DNA of 64,000 bases from Polytrichum commune (GCA_950295325.1 OX485805.1:49996758-50060757), one strand, 5' to 3'. Positions 35,669 through 47,960 are shown, numbered from the stretch's first letter. Numbers and translations: made by a program. The notes: generated by a model from the letters alone, not told the origin.

Positions 35669-36896
35669 GGGGCGGTTTACACTATGGACCATGAAGTCGT
35701 CCCACGTAAGAGGTCTATTTTGCGTGGGACGACTTCATGGGACGACTTCCATGGTCCGAGTTACTAAAATATTAGTTTTCATGGTTCATGGGCCCTTCAC
35801 TAGGTGTAAACCGAATGTGGACCATGAAGAATGACCATGCGGCAAGAAGTGGATGTGCTGATTTTTTTAATATAAGCCCAAAAAGGGCAGTTTTGGGGGA
35901 AAATGAAGTTTGAGCATTTTGTTGACTTCAATTTGCCTTCACTTGCCTACACATGCCTTCACTTATCTTGTCAATTAGTTTTTTCTTCTTTTCACCTTAA
36001 AGTTTGATCATTCTCTTGTCATCTCTTGGGCTTCAATTGTCTTCACTTTTTGTTAAATGTGTCGAAGATGTGGCTTGCAAATCTTCTCACAACAATTTTT
36101 ACAAAAAAAAAATGAGCGATGCAATTGTAAATGTTCAAATTGAATGTAATTTACATGTGACATGTACCTTGTGTTTCACTACACTAAATAGGATATTTAG
36201 TGTTTGATTATATTTGATGTTGTTACCACCCAACCTTCCTCAACACTAAATTTCAATTCTTTGATAATTAATGTTAGAAGATTTCCCATTGCGCTTCTTT
36301 TGACCACCCTGATCTACAGTCACTAAACGACTATGTATTTTCTTATTTCTTTTTCAACTGTATGTTTTAAACATTTTGGAGCGTGTAATATACCGTTGGA
36401 AAGGTATTTTCAAGACCTTTCCAATGGTATATTACACGCCTCCAAATTCCAAACATTGCAGCTGGTAGACCAAAAAAACAAATCTGCACTTGAATTCTTG
36501 AGTTCTAGATGTCCCGCGTTGTTTGATGAAACACGTGTAAGCGGGTTTAAAGGGTAGGGCAAGGTAGTGCTGGTGTGTCTCATGGGCTATAATATAATTA
36601 AGGCACATAAAAGGTAGATTCATTAAAACATTCGTGAAATGGCATTTCTCTGACATGGGCCCTTGCCTTTTCCTACCAGACCACCTCTCTTGCCTCTCTC
36701 AACGAAAAACCCGTTGGACCATGTCAGTGCATTTATTAGGCCTTAAATTTTATATTTTGGGGACCTCAACCTCCGTGGTCCCTCTGCCATTTTTTCCTTA
36801 GTGTAAACCGAAGTTGTCCCGGGACAACTTCAAGAACCAATCAGCTGCCTTGCAGAGCCCTGGTCCAACTTCATGGTCCATAGTGTAAACCGCCCC
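35669..36896. mobile_element. 1228-bp element with perfect 29-bp TIRs
   Basis: The terminal 29 bases at each end are exact inverted repeats (starting GGGGCGGTTTACACTATGG). TTA flanks both sides (35666-35668 and 36897-36899), a PIF/Harbinger-type target duplication. Subterminal repeats of the tggaccatgaag and gtgtaaaccgaa motifs occur at both ends. An internal hairpin cgtcccacg...cgtgggacg lies near 35698-35733, and another is centred near 36395 (aaaggtattttcaagacctttccaatggtatattac and its upstream complement). No transposase ORF. Identical TIRs suggest fairly recent insertion or strong constraint on the ends. Confidence 0.88.
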
Positions 36897-36967
36897 TTAA
36901 TCTCCAAAAACTGTTTTTTTTTATGTACATACTCCACTTAAAGGTATATGTGTTTGATTATGTTACT

Positions 36968-37270
36968 TGTCTTAATCAAACACCGATATTTGAGAGGTGA
37001 ACAATTTGGTGTGGATTTAAGAGTGGACAGCAAAGAGAATTGTGTTCAAAAGAGTTTGAACAAGGTCTTCAAAATTTGCAAGTCATTCTAAACTCAATAG
37101 TCAACATAATTTTGGGGGACCTACTTGAGCATTTTATGCTCCAATTTTTTTGACTTTTGCAAAATCATAGCAACAATATGTGAATTCATAATATTCCTCT
37201 GGGTTATTACTTGAATCTTGTATCACATCCACAAATCCAAGAAAATAGACCCAACACTTAAATTTAAATC
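36968..37270 (+). repeat. R1 repeat, copy
   Basis: Begins taatcaaacaccgatatttg, retains ggtgtggatttaagagtgga and cattctaaactcaatagtca, then diverges. Confidence 0.65.
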
Positions 37271-38130
37271 AAGATTCATGGAAAACATCGAGAACTAACC
37301 ATTTAAGACATGTTCACCTTAGTTGCTATATTTAAAACTAGCACTCAATGCATTGTTTCGATGAGATGGAGATTGAGGGTGACTTTCAAGTTAGGCTCCT
37401 AACACGTGTTCCCAAGGTTTGACATTATGTGGCGTCAATTTCTAGTCAAATCTTGGCAATTTCCATTGAACAAACTCTCCTCCTAGTTTGAGATACCAAT
37501 CTTTAAGCTTGGGTCTAGCCTTGAATTTGCGAAGTAAGGTCTTTTCAAGGATCCGCATGTAAACCTTGCTTTGCAAACTCAAGATTTAAATACTCGAGGC
37601 TCAAGTATCCTAATGTAATCCCACTTCAAGCTTGGGTCCAATCTTGAGTTCGCATGTAGAGTTTACATTAGGATCTAGGTCCTAGAAACTTGGGGTTCAT
37701 AACACCACCCCTGAATGGACCTTACTTCGTGACTCAAGATTGAATTCTCAAACCACAAGGAGTATAAATTTTTTTAAGTTGTGGTCGCTGAGATTTGGCG
37801 AGAAAGTGATGCCACATTAGTGCCACATTTTCATACCTTAAACATGAACCCTAGCGTAAACTCCTTGGTTCCAAATTTTTGCATTCAACCAATCATATCG
37901 CTCAATTTTGAAGGTTGTTTGGTCTCAGACACCAATGTTAGCCCACCCTAAGTGGTGTTTTGGACCCCAAGTTTCTTGAACCCCGCTCCTAATGCAAACC
38001 CAAACTCTAGGTACAACTTCATGACCTGTCATGTGTTATGTTGTTTTTTCGACGTACCGTTCAATTTTGAATAGAGATTGACTTCCAAGTCACGGTGAGC
38101 ATGATGAAATGTAAGTACATTGATTTCCCC
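37271..38130. other. intergenic
   Basis: Internal repeats of the type aagcttgggtc and aacttggggttc occur around 37505-37990 and may be a degraded TIR element like that at 55738-56049. No gene. Confidence 0.5.
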
Positions 38131-38323
38131 AATTAGCACGTGTTACTATTCAGAGTTACGCGATGCAATAACGTCTTACTCAGGAGCTCGATTTTTACTA
38201 TTGAAAGCTCGACAAGTTGTTCGGACATTATAGAACATAAATGACTTTGCTTGATAAAATATTATGATTCTCATTAAAATAGTCAAAGCACCACGCGACT
38301 CCGAATAGTAACACGCACTAATT
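38131..38323. mobile_element. R2-like hairpin MITE, copy
   Basis: Termini aattagcacgtgttac and gtaacacgcactaatt are inverted over 16 bases with one mismatch region, with inner cagagttacgcg and cgcgactccg. Length 193 bp. Confidence 0.7.
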
Positions 38324-38818
38324 GGAATATCCCGTGTGCTTATGGGTATTTATGTACATGGTGTATTTGGGAGATATGATGTGGGAGGCTTGGAATGAGG
38401 CTCGAAAATAGAGACGATTCATGCCACACAAGCACAAGGCGGCTTTGGATTCAATCGTGGAGGGCCCAACCGCCTACTAGGATTCGGCTTTCAACCCACT
38501 AATCCAACACCCCTTGTGATACTTTGTAAATATCTAGAATTACTGTATGTTTGTGGGCTAGTAATATCACGAGCTTCCGTTTCCAATGGTTTGTTTATGT
38601 ACGTGTTAATACATGTTGCGTGTGTAAGTTTCACATGCGTTTGAAGGTCACATTGTTCCTTCATACGAATTTTGGAACATCTTAGCTCATTATTTTTCAA
38701 TACCAAACACAAGATGTCACTTGAAGAGAAGGAGGAGGAGGAGGAGGAGGAGAAGAAGAAGAAGAAGAGACTTGACTTTTAGTTGTTGTTTTTTTTTGGG
38801 TCTTCAAGTTAGTGGTAA
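38324..38818. other. intergenic with AG-rich microsatellite
   Basis: A (GGA)n/(GAA)n purine tract occupies about 38725-38770. No gene. Confidence 0.55.
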
Positions 38819-39319
38819 GGGCCACTTCACACACGAGTCAAGAGCCGTGACCATGGAATTGGGAAAGCCCAAAAAAAAGTGTTCAAAGGCCGTCCCAACA
38901 CACCTTCAAAATCATGTAGTGTGGTCACGGACCCTCGAGTGTAGTAGTGTGAAGTCATATGTGACCGGGCCCTCAACCAAATGCTATTTCAATGATGTTT
39001 ATTCATGTGGGTCCTCACACATGATAAAATAGAATTAATCAACGGTTGTGAGTGTTTGGAGTGCCATGGTTTCCTGGTTTTGTGCTAGGCCTACCTCCAA
39101 GACGTGGTTTTTGAAAATAGTTCAAGTGACCATGAAACCTGATCCATTTGATGCCATGTAGGAATCCATGTAGACTTTACATCCATCTTGCATTCACATA
39201 CTCCATTGGTCCCTCAAGCGTAGGGTGATGCCAACTTGGACCGGCTCCACCTTTTCCACCAATGAGAGTGTTTGAAGTGTAATGGTCACGGGCTCTCAAT
39301 CTCGTGTGTGAAGTGGTCC
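38819..39319 (+). mobile_element. 500-bp TIR element (family M1), copy B
   Basis: Termini gggccacttcacacacgag and ctcgtgtgtgaagtggtcc, TAA on both sides (38816-38818 and 39320-39322). Same orientation as copy C. The short ORF inside has no meaning beyond the element. Confidence 0.88.
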
Positions 39320-40381
39320 TAAGTCTACATGTAAGGCATAATTACAAGAAAACTAAACAAGTATAATGTACTCCTATCACTTCTAACCCAACAAGGTTGG
39401 ACAAGTCCTCCCCCAAAAAACCACCACTGCTTGGATCTTAGGCTCTAAGAAAAGAAAAGTAAAAAGAACGTCTGTGAATGAGAGCATGTTAGCCTTATAT
39501 TGATCGTGGTTTCCATGATGCAATATGAGGTGTGGTGCCTTTCTTTCGAAAGGAGGGCTCATTTGGTCTATGGTAGGGGGGTACAATATATGGCAGAGGT
39601 CATGGGGATGGGACTAATGTTTGTTTGTTGTCTAGCTTCCTTTTGTTGAGGATTAAATAAGTGAGGTATTTTATAACGGTTTGGTGTACATATATTTTGC
39701 ATGAGTACTTTGGCTTTGGATTTTGGTATTTGAGGTGTTCGATGGATTGTTCATGGATGGGCTCCCTTGACCCCAGTAGTTATAGTGACCGCACTTTTCA
39801 TCCTTTTTGTACTACTGTAGTGTTGTTATGAGCATACCATAGTTGTGTTTTTGTTCATTGGTCAATTATGGGCATCTATCATGACCTCCCCCATATACCG
39901 TCGACCGTTTTGAGTCTGCACTAGCTGCGGCATCTCATGGTTATATTCTCAGGGCCCACATGAACAAATGCACATTACTTAATAATATTATGTACATTTC
40001 ACTTATTGAGAAATAAGCACTAAGCTACCCCCATCCCCATGCCCCTATGGACACGGCTAGGAGGTAGCGAACATACACCACATATCAATGTAAAATACAC
40101 ATTGACATTCCTTTTTTCTTTTATTAAGTCTATATGTGATACTGAAACAACTATCACAAGCATTAGAAAGCCCTAGAAGAATATTGCCTCTTGTCAAGGC
40201 CACATAGTCATAAAATGTTTTGAAACAAACCCATTAATATGGATTCCTTTGCACTAGACTAGGTAGTTGTTGAAGATGTGGAGGTACATTGTGAGAGTTG
40301 TACAATATAAAGTATTTAAATTATATATCCATCTCTCTCTCTCTCTCTAGGGGACAAGCTTGGCCCTTATTTGATTGCTTA
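39320..40381. other. intergenic
   Basis: No gene or named element; a (CT)n tract lies at about 40331-40350. Confidence 0.55.
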
Positions 40382-40725
40382 TTTTGATTGGACACTTGTA
40401 TTTGAGTGATGTTTGGGTAGCTCAAATCTAAGAACGGAACCCAACGAGATGTGTCTTTAAAAGAGGCTAGACCATGTGCTCGGAATCTATCAATCATTCT
40501 TGACTCAACAATGAACACAATTGGGGGACATTTTTGAATCAATGCACATGCACGTTCGATAATCATAACTCTATTAGAAGAAGAATGTTTGATTTTCAAT
40601 CCAAGTTTGTTGATGCTTCATCATAGATTTGCTAACATAACACAAACTTTGTTGCATAATTTTGACCAATAGATATAAGGGAACATGTAAAATGAACCAC
40701 TCAACACCCACATACCTTACAATGA
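40382..40725 (+). repeat. R1 repeat, long subfamily
   Basis: Shares ttgtatttgagtgatgtttg, ctaagaacggaacccaacga and the 3' half gttgatgcttcatcatagat with 17369 and 40770. Adjacent in tandem to the next copy. Confidence 0.7.
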
Positions 40726-40769
40726 GCTCATATGTAAGCTATGTATGTGTTATTCAATATACTTTCTTA

Positions 40770-41120
40770 ATCCGACACTTCTATTTGATTGGTGTGAGGT
40801 TAGGTGAGGATCAAGGAACAAATATCATAAAGAAACGTTTTTTGAAAAAAACATTGGACTATATCATCAAATCTTATTAACTACTTCACACTCAATAATG
40901 AACACAATTGAGAGAACCAATGATTAAGTTACGAAATCAACAAAGGTGCACTTTCGACAACCATAACCATATAATGGGAAGCCCGATCTTCAATATGATG
41001 TTTGTTGATATCTCATTGTAAATTTGCTAATGCATCACAAGTTTCATTGTCGAAATCTAGTCGGTAGAAGTTGGAGAACATAGAAAAACGAATCGAAGAA
41101 CACCCACAAACTTACCGACC
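40770..41120 (+). repeat. R1 repeat, long subfamily
   Basis: Begins aatccgacacttctatttga and includes caataatgaacacaattgag, gataatgcatcacaag-type and gaagttggagaacatagaaa blocks that match 17369-17740. Confidence 0.7.
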
Positions 41121-41363
41121 TTAAGGATAAGTTCGGCTTACAAAGCTAGGCCATATATATATATACAAGTTGTAAAAATATCTTTCCAATAGACCCGGTT
41201 CTAATTGTCCCACACAAGGATCCTACATATGTCACTCGTACACTCTTTATGCATGGGTGTACGGGTATGCCTTCGGGGTGCCTTTATAGGTGAACAAACC
41301 AACCCAAGGATTGAGTTCACTTTCATGCAAGATTCTATAAATACGAGAATGCTCCTCAAACCA

Positions 41364-41635
41364 ACCACACTAACTATTGCATTTAGAGACATATGGTATT
41401 TTATGTCATCTTGGTAGCTTTTCTAACGACACTTCTTTTGAATAAGTTCATAAGTGATGTCATCCAAACTTACTTTTATTGTAATGAAATGTTTTCATGG
41501 ATGATTGAAAGTTGAATGAAACATCGCTTAGTAAGTGACAATAATTGTATCATTGGAAATCTAGAATGCCCAATTTTTATGTTTCACAAGGAATGACTAA
41601 AACTGTCAGGTTTACATTTAGTGTTGGTCACATTA
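41364..41635. mobile_element. R3 element, copy
   Basis: Inverted relative to 26869-27180 and parallel to 44557-44897: shared blocks acatatggtattttatgtca, gaataagttcataagtgatg and gtttacatttagtgttggtc. Confidence 0.55.
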
Positions 41636-41915
41636 TACGTTGACCATTCTAGGTTCAATAATGAACATGATTTTTCATATATATATATATAATTATAATT
41701 ATAATTATAATTATTGGGGGGGGGGGTTTATACGGCTACTTAATGAACACAGAGGTCATAAATTTGATAATGAGTAAGATATTCATATGAGCTTCAGAAA
41801 TCATGAGGCAAATGGCTATAGGCACAATTTAGATTTGCCAATCATATTGCACTAATAGTCTGTCTCATATCCTACAAGAAGTGAGAGTGGAGATAAAAGT
41901 GTCCATCTAGGGCAC
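41636..41915 (+). repeat. R1 repeat, 3' part, with microsatellite insertion
   Basis: The blocks gttgaccattctaggttcaa, gatattcatatgagcttcag and ctcatatcctacaagaagtg match R1. A (TA)n-(ATTATA)n array followed by a G10 run (about 41682-41715) interrupts it. Confidence 0.65.
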
Positions 41916-42364
41916 GTTTGCCTTGAAAGGGTCGGGAGCCTAATTTTGGGCCTCTCATGCATAGGGTACTTTGAAATTGTACGATGTGAATATAAAATTG
42001 TGACGTGACTTTCTAGTACATTGTGATAGCTTGTTGTCTTGCAAGGTTATTCTTCTTGACACCGACACAAAGTAACTTCAATTCTTTTGATGAAGATCAT
42101 AGATCGTCCATTAGAAAGAGAGAATACACAATTAGTATGAATATGCTAAAAGCCGTTGAAGGGTTAAGGTACACATAAGGGAGACATGGTCAATGTGGAC
42201 ACTTCCAACTGCACGAGCATTTACGGTTGTTTGATTTGACTAGGAACTATCCAAATCTAGTTAGTGATTGCGAATCACAAAGATTGTCCTGTCAAGTTTA
42301 TGAATCAAAGTTGAGATGCACGGTTCATAAGAAGTCAAAGTGGCGATTCCCTCTTTTTTTCACC

Positions 42365-42510
42365 AGACACATATTGAACCTAGAACGGTGTTCGTATTCC
42401 AAGCACATCGTCCAATCCCATATGAACATGTATCATTTGGGTGTCTATTTACAACTAAAATCAATCCATATATCACTCAAATATAGGTGTCGGATTTATG
42501 GGATGACCAA
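42365..42510 (-). repeat. R1 repeat, partial, inverted
   Basis: The reverse complement starts aaatccgacacctatatttg and continues through gggattggacgatgtgcttg and accgttctaggttcaatatg. Confidence 0.65.
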
Positions 42511-43750
42511 ATTACTGGCCATGTCTACCTTATCACAATTCGGGTCAACGCCATAATTCACTATCTATTTGTTTGTTTGATACAATGTCATTAATTACAT
42601 ATGGGAGAATGAGTTTTATTCAATGACTCAAAATTGATTCTAACAACTAACAAAAAAAATGAAGGAAGATTAAGATTGATAAACGACACAAGGAACCACC
42701 GAGTATTGGCTTCTTAACGAGAAAATAAGTACACACTCATCCCCAAAAAATGCATACCACAAGATTATTGAATCCTTCATATTCTTGTATGATATCTAAT
42801 TGTGATTACTATAGAAACTCGATAACCGTCGAACATCGGTGTCAACCCCAATAGAAAGAGCATCATGTGAGAACTCCACATCCACTCTCCAAAGCGGTGC
42901 ACTATAAAAGTGAAACCCCGCCACAAAAGTGGGATGAATTCCATCCATCCAACCACCCAAGAGAATGAAGGGACTACCCCATCGAACCGAATCCTAACCT
43001 CCGTGAACCGGTCACAAAATCTCCAAAAGTAAGAGTGCTACGCTTTACGACCCTTATAACTATCCATGCCCTTACTTTGACGCCCTTGCCCCCCCCCCCC
43101 CTCGACAAAACAACCACAATTGGCAAAAGGGTTTCCAAAGCACACGACATGAGGGGTGCACAATTAAGCTCGTCCATAGAAATATTCTTGGCCTCTCTTT
43201 AAAAGCATGATTTGCATTTGTGTGTGGGGAGGAGGGGGGGGGGGGGGGGATCCCGCTAAAAGACGACGACGACAACAAAGCCAAAAGGTTCCTTCTATGA
43301 AGGTGTCTTGTGAGGGCCAATCGCCTCACACCGAGATTCGTGGGGCCCGCCATGTTCAATTCCAAAAAGATCCCACCATTCGCTTGTAACCTCTAGATCT
43401 TTCATGGGTACTACATACATGGGCACATAATAGTTGTGGTTTATATTCGACCCGCAATTTCCTAACCCCAAATACGTCGCCCATGCACTACATGTAGTTT
43501 GGTGGCGATGTCTAATTGAGAGCTCACATTGCATCCTAGACGGCGGGCATGCATTTAGGCGAGGGGGGGTTTAGGATTGCAATTCTTGTCGATAGGAATG
43601 CTTGGTCTCAAACTAGATTCTAACTAACTCAATTCTCTCTTCACCAAACGATTGGAGGTTGGGTTAGTTAGTTAGAATAATGTAGGTAGTGGAGGCTTGA
43701 GGCTTTCATCTAACTCCCCCTCGCATCTTACAACACCATTGAACACACAC

Positions 43751-43790
<40 letters not shown>

Positions 43791-44556
43791 TTGGCGCTCC
43801 ATTTGGCGATCGGCTATTCGCCGTACGTTGAGCAAATTATAGGCCGTTGAAAGGATAACACCCAAAATGAGGTAAAGTAACCTTAAACATGTTAACGAAG
43901 AGGGGGGGGGGGGGGAGAGAGAGAGAGATTGTGTGAATTAGATCATCTACTCATTACCGTAAGGTGCTTCTTGGTTTCTTTTTTTTTGATGGCGAGCTTT
44001 AATGTCCAATGGGATTTGGATGGGTTTTGAGCGATGTAAGATTGGTATGCAACTATATTACTCTCTTGAAAACCAAAACATGAAGTACTCTACACTACAC
44101 TAGATATTTGATTTAGTGTGCCCCACACAATTCATCACTAACCCCATTAGTGTATTGCAATCGTTACGTGGTAGCTGGAGAGGGTGTCACATGACACTTG
44201 GTGCTACATGACAAGTCACAACGACTACTCCAATCAGCATGGCACACTAGTTTTGATACCACGTTGTATTAGATGTGTTGGCGTAATATGCGACCACTAT
44301 TCAACACGAGGGCATTAATTACCATCCATCCAACATGAAAATTCAACCCCTCATAGGTTTGCAATTGGTTCGTCGCAAAGGAACTTGAAGCGGTCTATTT
44401 TAGGGGTCACTGATTAAACCAATTTTGGTGTCAAATTCAACTTCGAAAAGCAACCTTTAGGTTGCATACTAATTCATGGCTTTTATGTTGGATGAATGAA
44501 AGGTACACTCGTATGCGATATTCCCTTCTTACCCTACAAATCTCCCTCAACCCGTA
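42511..44556. other. intergenic
   Basis: G16 run at 43234-43249, C-run near 43091-43100, (TA)n at about 43754-43788 and G13-(GA)n near 43902-43928. No gene is recognised. Confidence 0.55.
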
Positions 44557-44897
44557 ACTACACTAAATGTTGTATTGAGCGTCACATGGTATTTCATGCC
44601 AGTTTGGTAACTTTTCCAAACGAAACTTATGACGAATAAGTTTACAAGTAACCATCACGGATGAATATAAAGTGGATGAAACCCATGCCCAATCATTGAA
44701 ACAAACTTTGGTATATTCTTCATCCTAGCATTTATGTAATGAAATATTCTCATAGACAAATGTAGTTTGGATGAAAATTGGCTTAGTAAAGTGACAGTAC
44801 TTGCAACATTGTAAAACAATATTCTCCAATTCTGTTTTTTTACAAGGAATGACAATATAGTAATGTTAGGTTTACATTTAGTGTTGGTGACACTACA
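44557..44897. mobile_element. R3 element, copy
   Basis: From gtaactacactaaatgttgt to tagtgttggtgacactacac, with the same internal order as 41364-41635. Confidence 0.55.
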
Positions 44898-45139
44898 CAA
44901 GCGGCTTGCAATTAGTGTTGAGCAAGACAAATAGAACGGGTGACACTAAACACACCACATACACTAAATGGTTTAGTGTAGTTGATTAGATGTCTCGAAG
45001 GGACCTCCGTGAAATCCGGGAAGGGGCTCTTATTTGATGGTAAATTGAAACTTACATATATGCGTACGAAGAGGTGAATTTGATCCGGGTGGCGCCTACT
45101 ATAAAGGCAATAAATTCTCCTGAAAAGCATGGAACTCAT

Positions 45140-46500
45140 CCATCTACCGCCCCATATGTTATCCATTGCAGTACCTACCATGCAAGGTCTATCTATCCGG
45201 CTCCCGATTCCCTCCGTGGCCTTCACTTTTCATCCATCCACCCACCCCCTCACCGAAAAAGCAATGCATAATAGTGGCGGTGGATGAATGAGGGAGGAAA
45301 AAAGCACACACGGTGGAAGGCACCTAATTAAACACTCTCATGCGACACACCCATGTTCACGTTTATACGCTCGAGCATCACATTTTCTTTAATTTAATCA
45401 AGAATTCGTTTTTTGAACTCCGGACTTTGGAGTCCCGATTCCCTCCGTAACCCCCACTTTTCATCCATCCATCACGTCGCCGAAAAGGCAATGCATATAG
45501 TGGTGGTGGATGAATGAAGGAGGGAAAAAAAACACACGGTGGAAGGTACCTAAACACTCTCATGTGACACACCCATGTTCACTTTATATGCTCGCACATC
45601 ACTTTTCTTTAATATAATCAAGGATTCCTTTTTTGAACTCCGAACTTCGGACTCCCGATTCCCTCCGTAACCCCCACTTTTCATCCATCCATCACGTCGC
45701 CAAAAAAGCAATGCATATAGTGGTGGTGGATGAATGAGGGAGAAGGAAAAAACAAACAAACCACACGATAGAAGGTACCTAAACACTCTCATGCGACGCA
45801 CCCATGCTCACTTTTATATGCTCGCACACCACTTTTCTTGAATTTAATCAAGGATTCGTTTTTTGAGCTCCGAACTTCAAATCCCCGATTCCCTCCGTGA
45901 CCCACTTTTCATTCATCCATCCATCACGTCGCCGAAAAAGCAATGCATGTAGCGGTGGTGGATGAATGAGGGAGGAAAAAAAAGACACGGTGGAAGGTAC
46001 CTAAACACTCTCATGCGATGCACCCATGGTTCACTTTTATATGCTCGCGCATCACTTTCCTTTGATTTAATTGAGAATTCATTTTTTTTGAACTCCGAAC
46101 TACAAACTCCTGATTCCCTCCGTAACCCCCACTTTTCATCCATCCACCCCGTAGCCGAAAAAGCAATCCATAATAGTGGTAGTGGATGAACGAGGGAAAA
46201 AAACATACGGTGGAAGGAACTTAATAAAAAAACAAGGTTCATGCAACACACATCCATGCTCACTTTAGATGCTCAAGCACCGTTTAACTTAGTCCAATTT
46301 AATCAACAAATCCAGTTGTTGAATTCCAAGCTCCCAACTCCCGATTCCCTCCGTAACCCACTTTTCATCCCCTCCTATAGCCCAAAAAGGGAGAGTCCAC
46401 ATGGTGGTGATCGACGGATGGATGAACAATCGCAAGAACACATGCTCCCTTTTCATGCTCGAGCATCATTTAGGGCTTAGTTTTATATAAAAGAAATCGT
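45140..46500 (-). repeat. about 228-bp minisatellite, six units
   Basis: The anchor gattccctccgt occurs at 45206, 45437, 45657, 45887, 46112 and 46343, so unit lengths are 220-231 bp. Each unit also holds cttttcatccatcca, a variable gccgaaaaagcaatgca block, tggtggatgaatgagggagg, ggtggaaggtacctaaacac and ctcatgcgacacacccatg. On the minus strand, adjacent units keep a similar reading frame open (MRVFRYLPPCVFF, RRDGWMKSGGYGGNR). I treat this as non-coding because no start, splice or domain context supports it, but the frame conservation is noted. Confidence 0.9.
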
Positions 46501-47164
46501 TCTTTGGGGAGTCAAAAGCCCCCGACCACCATGGGGACGCCGATGCTTCGGGAAAGGGAAAGGAAAACTAAACAAATAAACCAAACCAATAAACAAAGAA
46601 AGAAAAGAAAAGAAAAGAAACGTACTTATGTACTAGTGGAATCCATGCGGCATGCCTTTGTTTGTTCGTAAGAGCAAAGTGGCCCCGTGGTAGTGGTGGT
46701 ACTACTCCTCTCATGGCCACCGCAACAACAACAACAACAACAACAAAGAAGCATACGGATATAGAGGCACCACCGCTTGAAGCCCATTCGGTGGAGGCCT
46801 TTGTTATATTGGGGACTTCATGGGAGGTTGTTATGATGTTTTGTATGTTTTTGTTGTCGTTGTCGTCTTTGATGTGTGGAGTGCTCGAGGCCGTTGGGTC
46901 CCATGGAGGAAAAAAAATTCCCGATAAGCTATCCCGCAAACCCAAGTTATTCAAGGACCGAACCCGCACATTAATACGAGCCAATGGGGTCTTTAATGCA
47001 TGGCGAGGGGGACAACGGGGGAAAGCGGGAGGGGGGGGGAGCCGTATATTTGTTTTTTTTGGGCCTTCCCGCATTTCATGATGGCTCTCTCTATAAGGGA
47101 ATATATAAGGTACATGGGTGTTATAGCGTTCGTTTTTCATCTTGTCCGACTTCTACCATGTTTT
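46501..47164. other. GC-richer segment open on both strands, function unknown
   Basis: A plus-strand frame of 139 codons (46662-47081) and a minus-strand frame of 190 codons (46568-47140) overlap almost fully. The plus frame has a poly-Thr stretch from a CAA array (about 46726-46745), one possible membrane helix and a Gly-rich end at a G8 run. Neither resembles a known family, so I call neither a gene. Confidence 0.4.
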
Positions 47165-47960
47165 TCATGTTATATCGTATGAGCTTGGTTAGATTTATAT
47201 GATACAGCTCGTGTTGCTTTAGCAAGTCTACAATGAAGCTGATGCAAAAACCAGATCGGAAATCATACCATTTGTGGTTATCGGAAGTGCATGTGTGTTG
47301 ATAGAGAAACTAAATTTCCATGGTATATCGCACGAGCTTTGTTAGATTTTACACTAACAGAGCTTTTGTAGTGTTGGCAAACCTACAATGAAATGGATGC
47401 AAAAACCATATTGAAAATAAGACCTCCTTTGATTTAGATATGGTTATCGGAAGTGCATGTTGATAGAGAAACCAAATTTCCATGGTATATCGTACGAGCT
47501 TTGTTAGATTTACACAACACAACTCATGTCACGTTAGCAAATCTATAATGAAACAGATGCAAAAACCAGATTGAAAATCGGACCTCCTCTGATTTAGGTA
47601 TGGTTATCAGAAGTGAATGTTTGTTGATAGAGAAGCCAAATTTTCATGGTATATCGTGCGAGCTTTGTTAGATATTACACAACACAACTCATGCCACATT
47701 ATCAAATCTACAATGAAACGGATGCAAAAACCAAGTTGAAAATTGGACCTCCTCTGAAGTAGTTGTGGTTATCAGAAGTGCATATTTAATGATAGAGAAA
47801 CCGATTTTTCATGGTATATCACATGAGCTTTGTTAGATTTACACAACACGGCTTGTGTTGCATTAGCAAATCTACAATGAAACGGAGGCAAGAATTAGGT
47901 TGAAAATCAGACCTCTGATTTAGTTATGGTTATCGATCATGCATGTTTGTTGAAAACAAT
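47165..47960. repeat. about 160-bp minisatellite, five units
   Basis: Units are anchored by tatatcg/tatatca at 47171, 47324, 47486, 47650 and 47815 (153-165 bp). Each holds gagctttgttagatttacac, tctacaatgaaacggatgca, ttgaaaatcggacctcctct and tggttatcagaagtgcatgt, with 10-15% divergence by eye. Confidence 0.9.

Noticed and set aside
12194-44265. Sequences like cttgatacca and ttttgataccacg that recall a tRNA-Met primer binding site of LTR retrotransposons
   Set aside because: No LTR pair, polypurine tract or gag-pol frame lies next to either site.
45140-47960. Regular repeats that might suggest a CRISPR-like array
   Set aside because: Whole units of 160-230 bp are repeated without short repeats alternating with unique spacers, and the DNA is plant nuclear; these are minisatellites.
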